This document shows positions 1-64,000 of a stretch of DNA of 64,000 bases, piece after piece. The stretch comes from Parus major (Eukaryota > Chordata > Aves > Passeriformes > Paridae): contig NC_031770.1 of the NCBI RefSeq assembly GCF_001522545.3, forward strand, positions 18,098,360 to 18,162,359. The letters run 5' to 3'. The translations under genes and the position numbers were made by a program. How positions within the stretch are numbered: position 1 is the first letter of the stretch; every line of letters starts with the position of its first letter. The notes beneath the pieces were generated by a model. The model was not told where the DNA came from. It did not search any database and saw only the letters and a list, made by a program, of their open reading frames with translations.

Positions 1-1407
1 GTGACAATTCCTTAATGAACTTTCTATTCTTCACAAGAGTGTGCAGATGGGGCCCATATGTTGATATTACAGTAATTACGACATTAAATAACATTGCACA
101 ACCAACCTCTATGGTTAATTCAGTACAAAAGAACAAGTATTAAAATGTACCAGTACTAGTGGTTTTACATAGTTTATAATCATTAATTATGAAGGAAAAA
201 AAATGTGGGGCTGTTTTTTTTTTTCTTTTCTGTAGGCAAGTGCCTAATTACAAAGCTGCACATTACAGGCATAATGATGTGGAATAAATACAAGAAATCT
301 GGTAAAATATTAAACACAAACAGGTTACATGGGAACAAACTGTACAACCACAAAAGCATAAATCAACAATTTATCATTATAAACAATGTATGTTTAGCTG
401 TAAAATATTACGTGGAATTGCATGTACTCTTTGGGGGCACATGTTCCAAAAGCCAAGCTAATTCCTGAGGTGGTATTATTAACTTACACAATTGGTCAAC
501 ACTTCAGATTATCTTGTGCTATTAAACAGTCCCAATGTTAATAGATTTCCATAAAATGGAATTTGTAGTATTCTGAAGGCAGCAAATAAGTGATATTTTA
601 CACCAAGATATTCAAATGAAATAATTCTGGTTCTCCGTTTTGGTGCTACATTTGTTAATGGGCCATGGGAATAAGCACTGGAATTTGCAGACAGAAATCA
701 CTTATGCCTGGTTTCTGTTCCCCCACAGCTCTGAGCTGGCCAAAGGCAGAACAAAGTTTCTAAACTGTAAGTGCCAACACTGTAAACATATTTGTCTCTT
801 TTTTTTCAACTAAACACTGTCCAATAACAAGGATAAGAGCCAAAGATAAGCAGGAACAGTCTCATGTAGAACAAAAGCCAATTACTCATCGACTTTTGGT
901 TCAACTCATGAACGATTTTTAAATAATTAAAAATGGTCATGCTACAGTTGTGAAAACTAGTTTGTGCATTTGACTCAGGACAAGTTTTTTAAAAAACGCA
1001 TGGTAGAGGTAAGACTTATAAAACCCACCAAAAATGTAAATGATAGGGAAGAACTTTTCCAACTCAAAGCATCAAACATACATTTCTGTGCAGAAATCTA
1101 GACAACTATACAAGATCTGAATTTAAGCAGTCATCTTTTTATTATACAACTCTATGAACATAAAATGAACAGAATGCTCTATATACTTACCTGTACATGT
1201 GAACATAACTTCTTTAGCTACAGTTATTTAATATAGGTCATACTGGATTTAACTTTACAATTCTGAATAACTATGTATAACCTTATTGCAGTAAGGGCAA
1301 TTTCTACATGGGGAGTTTCACAGGCCAATCACATTAGGCGAAACCAGTACATTCAAAGTGTAGATCATGTATGAATCTTCCCTGATCCCAAAGAATTTAG
1401 GTTCTCT
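1..1407 (-). other. MARK1: MARK1 3' UTR / downstream flank
   Basis: This AT-rich region follows the MARK1 stop and has no supported coding sequence. The only canonical AATAAA on the gene strand is at 1138-1143; an ATTAAA variant lies about 90 bp closer to the stop (near 1227-1232). Whether the transcript stops near 1,120 or runs past the window edge cannot be decided here; mammalian MARK1 has a long 3' UTR. Confidence 0.7.
1138..1143 (-). terminator. MARK1: Candidate MARK1 polyadenylation signal AATAAA
   Basis: A canonical AATAAA on the minus strand lies about 265 nt beyond the stop codon. It is the only exact match in the 1.4 kb after the stop, so it would make a short 3' UTR if used. Cleavage would be expected near 1,110-1,125. 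Confidence 0.5.
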
Positions 1408-56984
<55,577 letters not shown>

Positions 56985-57567
56985 CGTGCGGGCCGCGGCG
57001 GCGCCGCGCCCGGCGCTCCGAGGGGAGAGGCCGCTCCTAGGCCTCGGCGGAGCCCGCCGGCCGCCCCCGCCGGCAGCCGGGCGCACACGGCGGGACGCGG
57101 GGCCTCCTGCCCGCTACGCGCCCGGCGCCATCGCCTCTCCCGACCGCCCGCCTGGCTACCCCTCCGCCCGCCTCGCCGCCGCCGGGCTCCGCACAGCTCG
57201 GCCGCCGGCTCCTCCTCCTCCCCCGCCCTCCTGCCCGCTCAGGTGAGCGACCGGCAGCGCAGGAGGGCCGCGGCGCCTCCTCACAGCATCCGGCGGCAGC
57301 ACCACCAACTCCGCCTCGCTCCCCTCCCCGTTTCTCCCCTCCTCCTCCTCCTCCGCCTCCTCCCCCTGCCCGCCCCCGCCGCGCCGGCCCCGCCGCAGGA
57401 AGCGCCGGGCGGTGCGGGCGGGCGCGGCAAACGCGGGCGGGCGGGTGTTGCAGTGGCGCCAGCGCCGCTGTAGCCGCGGCTCCGTCACGGGCGCAGCTTG
57501 GGTGGGGGCCTGGATGGAGCGAGCCCCGGGCCCGGGGCTGAAGTGTAGTGCGACCTCATAGTCAACA

Positions 57568-57812
57568 AGAGGCAGGACTAATCTCTTCTGTGTGGTGACC
57601 AGTGACAGGACCCGAGTAAATGAGCTCAGTCAGGGGAGGTTTAGGTTGGATATCAGGACACGGTTCGTCACCCCGAGGTGGTTGGGCAGTGGAACGGGCT
57701 CCCCGGGGAAGTGGTCCCAGCACCAGCCTGACAGAGTTCAAAAGGCTTTAGGACAACGCTTTCAGGCACATGGTGTGATTCTTAGGACTGTCCTGTGCAG
57801 GGCCAGCTCGGG
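57568..57812 (+). mobile_element. CR1 LINE 3'-end fragment
   Basis: The order of motifs matches the 3' part of avian CR1: TCTCTTCTGTGTGGTGACC, AGTGACAGGACCCGAG, CAGGGGAGGTTTAGGTTGGA, GGAACGGGCTCCCCGGGGAA, CAGGCACATGGTGTGATTCT and GTCCTGTGCAGGGCCAG. It is truncated at both ends, lacks the terminal CR1 tail, and has a small internal deletion before CAGGGGAGG. CR1 is the dominant LINE of birds and other reptiles, so this supports an avian source. It abuts the MARK1 CpG island, about 0.6 kb upstream of the ATG. Confidence 0.9.
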
Positions 57813-60800
57813 ATAGCCTGTGCCTCTGTGGGAGCCAGGTACGATGCTCGGCCGAGGGGATGGCGTGTCGCAGTGCTCAGGGCCCGCCGGGGGACCCGGC
57901 GTGTCCCTCAGCCTGGCAGGATGGAGAGGTCTCGGAGAAAAGCAGCGGAGCTCGGCGAGTCGGTGGCCTGGGGAACCCCAAACCCCCTGCGAGTGTGCCG
58001 TGGGACAGAGCCCATGGCGTGCTGGGGCCGCTGATGTTGGCTAGTGGCTTGCCAGCAGCTGTCCCTCCTTGGCTCTCCGTTCACTCTGGTAACCAGGAGC
58101 CTGAGGAAGGGCAGTGGGCCCGCCCTTCTGCCTCTTGCACGGCTTCAAGTCTGCATTTCATGGATTCTCTGGAGGTTTGTAAAGCCCTGTGTCGGCATCA
58201 GAGCGTCTGTGTAAATCAAATTGTTTATTTGTGCACCTCAGCCAGCCCGCTAGCCTCCTTTACCTGCTTGCAGCTGAAATGGGATCAACAAGACTGTTCA
58301 GTGCATCCCTCCGCTCATGTCCAAGCAGCTCACAGTCCTTGAACACTTAACCAGTGACCTCATGTACTTAAAATTAGAACCATACACACATTTTTGTCTC
58401 TGAGAAGTTACTAGTGTTTACACAACAGCAGCTTTTGCTGGAAAACCAGCCAAACCCTTCACCAAATTCTAAAAATAATCTGCAAAAAATGCAAGAAACC
58501 CCCCAACTTCCCCTGCACCAGAAGCAAAACAGTGGGTCTGAATTTCCATTGCAGTATTTTGACAGATTTGTGTAGCTGAGGCTGTAAACATCTTCATAAA
58601 TTCTGTAAACACAATCCTTGTTCTGGAAAACCTTCCTTAGGAAAACACCTGGGAAGGCACTTCATGAGTTGTGTATCTATCTTCAGGAAGCTCTTCTGTG
58701 CTCGTGAAAGAGCACTGACTGTTATACATTACTTATAAATAACACATACATATGCATCTGTATGTATAGGTAAACACGTTAGTAGTGTATGTTTAATTCT
58801 GGCTGTACTAATTCTGGTGTCATTCAAGAGCTACCCCCAGCTCCTCAGCACTGGTCAGCCCACAGTGAAGTTTCCTACATATTTGGGAAAACAGCTGATG
58901 CATGCACAGGCAGAGAACACCCCCATGTTGTAGGAGCAGTGTAACTGGACCTGCTGTTTGCACATTCAGCAACCTGTTGCTCTGAGCATGCATCATTTGT
59001 CAGTCTGGAAATGATAGAGGTTCCCAGCTCATCCTGGAACCAAAGCCTCCCAAACCATGGCAGGGGCTTCTGTGAATTCCTAGCTCTCTCCCCACATAGC
59101 TGGAACTACCAACTGCAAAGGAAAATTTAGGGTCCTTCATTTCTCTGGGAACAAAATAATCCAAGATTGGGTTTATTCGAGGTAAGCAGCCATGGTCTAG
59201 CCGGCATGTCAAAACAAGTTTGTCGACAAACTGGATATTAACCCAGTTTAGTTGCTTAGCTCATTAAAATGCACTCACTTTTATCCCAAGAACAAGACTG
59301 TGTCTAGGGCTCTGTGTGGGGCCTGAGTCTGCAATCCTTACTTGGTCAAAGCTCCCACTGGTGCAAACTCATCCAGGTATGGATTTGTGTATGCACCTGT
59401 GGTCAGAGAAGAAAGAAGTGTAATGTCCAATATCTTCTAAATGTGTTTAATGGCCCCATTAACTAAGGCAAAGCTTAGAGTGACTTCCTGCCTTACAATT
59501 TGAATAAGCATTGGTCAGTATTTAATAGGAAAATTTCATCAGAAATTGAAAGTGTAATAATGTAATAATTCTTGTTATCTCAAGATCTGCTTTGCACTTG
59601 TTTTGGCCATGGTTGTTATTGTTATCTTCTTTCATGTTACCAAGGTCAGTCATTCATTTAATAGCTCTATTTAATTTTGTTGTGTTATTACTACAGGCTT
59701 CATGTTTCCCCCAGGTGGGAAAATGCAGGGACAATGATTGAAGAGCTGCATGGAAGAGAAGGTGACCACAGAGATGGTCCTGTCATAATTCAGTCACTCT
59801 CCAAAGAGACAAAGCAGAAGAAAGGCAGTGGGCTGAGCATAAAAATGGCCTGGAAGGAGAAAGCTTTGAACTATCTGAGACCTGCAACTAAAATATGCCA
59901 AAAGTTATTGCTGCTTCAAGTAGCATTAAGGTCTGCTTGGTGCCCAGCAGGAACAGTGTATATTTAATGAGTGGCTTCAGCTTTGGCACTGAAAACCTGG
60001 ATATTCCACCACTTACCAGGACACAGATCCCATCCAGTACTGTAGTAGTGATTTCAGACCCTGGGTTGAATGAAACCTTATCCCACAATTTTCAAACTCA
60101 GTTCTCAACAGCAGAAGGGTGAGAGGTTCAGAAGTAACACAGGAACAGGTCACCACTGAGATGTGAATAAAACAGAGCAAAATCGTGCTCTTTATTGCCT
60201 TTCATTACACCGAGACATCTACTGTAGTGTGGAAAACAAAATGAAAGACCTGGCAAATATGAAAGAGTAAAATACCTCCAGCTGCATGCAATAAGGCTTC
60301 AATAGCATGAAAGAGTCCTGAGGTCATTACAAACTACAGGTACAGGGCTCCATGGATTACTCCATTTACTTTCATGAGGGACACCAGAAAAAATGACACA
60401 TACTCTGAATATGTGTAGACTTGGCAAATATGTTAATAGTTACAAACAAGATTCTGATCTTGTTTAAGAATCATTAGGAAGTCTTAGTGAAAAGCTAAGT
60501 AACTTATAATTTGCCCTAATACTTTAAACCTGCAAGCAAATGAGGGGGGGTTTTAATACCAAGCCATACCTTTTGGGAATACTCTTATCATGTATGTGCA
60601 AAAACCTCCCCAAAATGTTTAAATACATTAAAGGCCAGAATTTGTCTCAAGGTCAGTTGTACTTAAATTTAGTAGTTAAGTTTGTGTCTTCACTTTCTTT
60701 GGGTAACTGAAGGTTTTTATTGTTTCATTACAAAGAACTGCCCTAAGGATATCCATGTAAGAACTTTGTATGAAAATGGTAAATAAAAGCAGCATTTGTC

Positions 60801-61700
60801 ACTGATTAGCCTGGACATCTGGAAGAAGGATAATAAAATCACAGTACAACTTTATAGTTGCAGAAATTTCTTGCACATCCCCAAGGCCTCTAAAATGGTA
60901 TCAGAAAATTTACTCCAGAGAAGAGAGAATTATCTCTTAAACATGTGGGTTGCCAGTGGTCTGAAGAAGCTTGTAAGGGCAGTTGCTCTGTCCCTGGGCA
61001 TGTCTCTAAAAAAACAGAAGGGTCTTGTAAACTGGTCCCACTATGTCAAAGATCTCTGTCTCTTAATAATCATAGCTAAAAATAGCTAGTTTTGATTGTT
61101 TCCTTCAGCTTTGATATCTCAGCTTTCTTTTGATGCCCCCAGTCTCTTCAGCCATACAGCCAACTTCTTCCCACATCTGAAGAAATTCAAAAGGAAACTA
61201 GCAAGCCACCATAGCACTGAGGTAGAACCACAATGAGACCTGGGGCAATAGCAACTCTGTGAATTTCACCCCTTGTTTTCTTTTGCTGCAGCATTTTTTG
61301 ACTGTTGTGGCTTTTAGTAGTGGTTTCAAACTTACTGTTAAAAAAAGTTAAATTTTCTTTCTTTCCTCTTTTTTTTATTTTTTGGTAGCTTGAATTTAGA
61401 TTAGTGTCTTGGCAGAGGAGGTAAGGCTTGAATCATTTTCATGCATCAGCACTGACAATATCTTTTTTGCTATTCATTTTTTGAGAAACATTAACATTCT
61501 TAGAAAAGACTAGCAGAGAGCAATAATGAAAACAATGTAGTATGTTGGAAATACCTGTAATGAATATACAGTATCTTGGTATTCCTTTTATCTGAAAATA
61601 TTTGTTATGTAAGCATGTTAAAGAGTAAAATAACTATTTAAATCTTCATGATTCCTATCATAGTTGTATCTGAGCTATCACATGAAACATAATGCACCTC
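57813..61700. other. Upstream flank of MARK1, no gene recognised
   Basis: The first few hundred bases remain GC-rich, then the sequence returns to AT-rich. Several open frames of 60-160 codons have no recognisable domain. A perfect 16-bp palindrome occurs at 59217-59232. No exon, tRNA or named repeat could be supported. Confidence 0.7.
59217..59232. repeat. Perfect 16-bp palindrome with a second overlapping inverted repeat
   Basis: AGTTTGTCGACAAACT is its own reverse complement. Its right half continues into AAACTGG, which is matched by CCAGTTT about eight bases further on, giving two overlapping inverted repeats within about 35 bp. Confidence 0.8.
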
Positions 61701-64000
61701 TACATTTGAGCTGGGAAGCTTCCTGAGCTGTTGGTAAGCTGTAGATCTGAGGAGCAGAGGGTCTAAATGGTCTGTCCAGGAGCAGAGAGATAGCCAGGGA
61801 CAAAGGAGACAGCAGACTCACTAGCAGCAGTCCTCAGGGACCTTCTGGATACAGTTTTAAAACCAGCTTTAGATAACCCCAGGAGATGGGGCAAGATGGT
61901 AGAAAGCCTGCAACAAGACTCCTGGTGATCTGCCATTGATCTTCAGAGGGCCACCAGAGACCAGAAGTGGGGGAAGAGTTGGGAAAGGCAATTAACCTAA
62001 GTGGTCACAGATGTTCTCACTCCACATCTGCCCTCTGCAGAGTTCAGTGGTGTTGGTTTCTGTGGAAACAGAAACTGTGCTAAATGGAGCTGCTATCCCT
62101 GGCAGGATTTAATTTTCCTGAAGACGTATTCTACAGTAGCGCAACAAGCACTCCTTGATGCAGAAAGGTGCAGAGCTATCCTGCAGCAGTATTGCATATT
62201 CTGATCCAAGGAAGAACAGCTTTTGATCCAGGAACAACTGCGGGATTTGTTATGAGCTGATCCAATAAATGATTCTGTAAAAGGAAGGTCTCTAACTGTG
62301 GCAAAAACGCTATGTAATCCTCAGGGAGCATGGGGTCAGTTTGAAATCTTTCCTCTGCCCATTTTAAGGTGACCAAGGGAAGAAAGATTTGAGCTAAACT
62401 GACTGCAGAGTTTAAGCGTGCCTGTGTATGTCTCTCTGTGTATTTTTTTTACTTATTTAGGACTTATTTTTACTTATTTAATGCCTTATTTGGTTAAAAT
62501 ACCTTGTTGAGTGTACTAGGTTTCATTTTTTATTGAGTCACTCTACCACTTTAGAGGCTTAAAATGACTTGGGTTGTGTGGTACTTTTTTTCCCATCTTT
62601 CCCCTAGCCCCTCCTCCACATCCCCCCCAAAAAATGCATTCGCCTTGTTTTGTTTTCTGCTGACTGCACTGAACTGGCAGAATAGCCTTAATTGACGAAA
62701 TGACAGGATAGAATAAAATGTTGGAAGGAAAAAACTGACACAGGCATTCCTGAACTTTTTAACAGTTCAACCACAATGGCCTGTTCAAATGAATTCATTA
62801 CTTCCACAAGAGAAAGTAAATTTTATCCCTCCCAGAATTTGCATGAGGAACAAAATGGCCAACAGCTGCTGGCTGCCATGAGTTGTCCACATCTTACAGT
62901 GGACTGAAGGCTAAGCTGAAATCCACCCCACCTTCTCCAAGGTTATCAGGAGCAAAGGAAGGCCATCTGGGCCTCCTGTAACAGCTGCTGAGCCAGAGCT
63001 GGCAATAACCTTGACTGCAGTAGCTTCAGCCATGGATTTAACAGTGGATGGATTCTAGATTTAAAGATCCCAAGAGGGTGTAAAACAACCAGATGAGGAT
63101 TATAGGCAGCCGGGTTCACTTTGAATTGACTAAATCTCTGCACAAAACCAGCACCCCCAAAGTCAGGTGCAGGGAGAGGGAAGGAAACCTTACTCTGAAT
63201 TACCTGGCCACGCCTGAGGTGGGATAACTGACTACACGGGGTCTTAGTCTGCCACCAGAACCATGCCCTTGCAAAACCACATCATCTTGCTCTCCTACCT
63301 GGGAAAGGAGGGTGCCTGGAAACACGTAGGAGAACACAGCAAACAAGAAAAGAAGCACATTGTCAGATTCTACTTTTTAAGTTTGCCAGAGAAGTAAGAA
63401 ACAATGTGAACCTGATTTCCAAAATGAGATAAAAATAAACCAAAGGGGTTATTTTTAGATGTACCAAGCTATCCAATAACAATTCATCTTTACAGCATGT
63501 ACAGATAGGATCCAGATTCTGATTTTGGTTATATTTCTGGAAGTTTTCCATTGGCTTTAAAGATAATTAATAGTTTCACCAAAGTAATTTGATCAGATTT
63601 CAGCCATAGATCTATTGTTCCTTGATGTGATGCACTTACTGAATAGGTTTTAGGGGGAAAATAATGATAAAAAAATAAAAAGAAGCAACACACTGCTCTA
63701 CCTCACAGTTTTATTGAGGTTTAAATGATTGTAAGTGTTTTGAGAATGAACAGTGGTCTATGTCTGCTAGGCATTCTTATGCATTATATAAATGCATAGT
63801 AATCAGGCATGCTATTCTCATCTTTGCCGACAGCATGATAATGACGTCTCTGCAGTGGGATGAAATGCAACACTATATTTAATAAAGGTTATGGATTTTG
63901 TTTCTGTTTCATGTTGTTAGGTGCTCTGCTGCTTCTGGTATCTAGGTCACTGTTCAAATCTGTCAGGGGTTAACTGTGGCCAGTCATTGCTATCTGGCCC
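61701..64000. other. Distal upstream flank; unidentified open-frame remnants
   Basis: A moderately GC-richer patch (about 61.7-63.3 kb) carries two minus-strand open frames, 62176-62376 and 62946-63143, with protein-like composition but no family I recognise. They could be decayed retroelement coding sequence or chance. The last 650 bp are AT-rich with nothing recognisable. Confidence 0.4.

Overview
The window is vertebrate nuclear DNA, most likely from a bird. It holds one essentially complete protein-coding gene on the minus strand, an 18-coding-exon copy of MARK1 (microtubule affinity-regulating kinase 1, also called PAR-1c). Small GT-AG exons are scattered through about 55.6 kb of AT-rich intron, and the start codon lies in a dense CpG island. 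The bird assignment rests on a CR1 LINE 3' segment (about 57.57-57.81 kb) and on the low repeat load. The species cannot be named from this.

Layout, read 5' to 3' along the gene (descending coordinates). 64,000-57,540 is upstream flank with no gene I can support; it contains the CR1 fragment, a 16-bp perfect palindrome and some unexplained minus-strand open frames. 57,540-56,450 is the CpG-island promoter with exon 1 (ATG at 56,984). 56,933-34,649 is a 22.3-kb first intron. 34,648-20,141 holds exons 2-9, which encode the kinase domain. 16,091-15,363 holds exons 10-11 (linker and UBA domain). 14,116-3,834 holds exons 12-17 (the long phospho-regulated spacer, including a 45-nt microexon). 1,762-1,408 is the last exon, encoding the KA1 membrane-binding domain and the stop. 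1,407-1 is 3' UTR and/or downstream flank, with one canonical poly(A) signal.

The joined exons keep an open frame across every junction and total 2,382 nt (793 residues plus stop), close to the roughly 795 residues of mammalian MARK1. All kinase hallmarks are present: glycine loop, Lys89, HRD Asp182, DFG 200-202, activation-loop Thr215 and Ser219. The domain order kinase-UBA-spacer-KA1 is intact. MARK1 rather than MARK3 is indicated by the residues after MSTRTPLPTVNERDTEN, by the spacer containing [14 protein letters not shown], and by the KA1 sequence.

I found no novel multi-gene system. The points worth a second look are splicing features of MARK1 (a symmetric microexon and a tandem CAGCAG acceptor), a small hAT-like element with terminal inverted repeats next to the last exon, several near-perfect intronic hairpins (one beside the exon 5 acceptor), a diverged duplicated block in intron 1, and a CR1 fragment abutting the promoter island.
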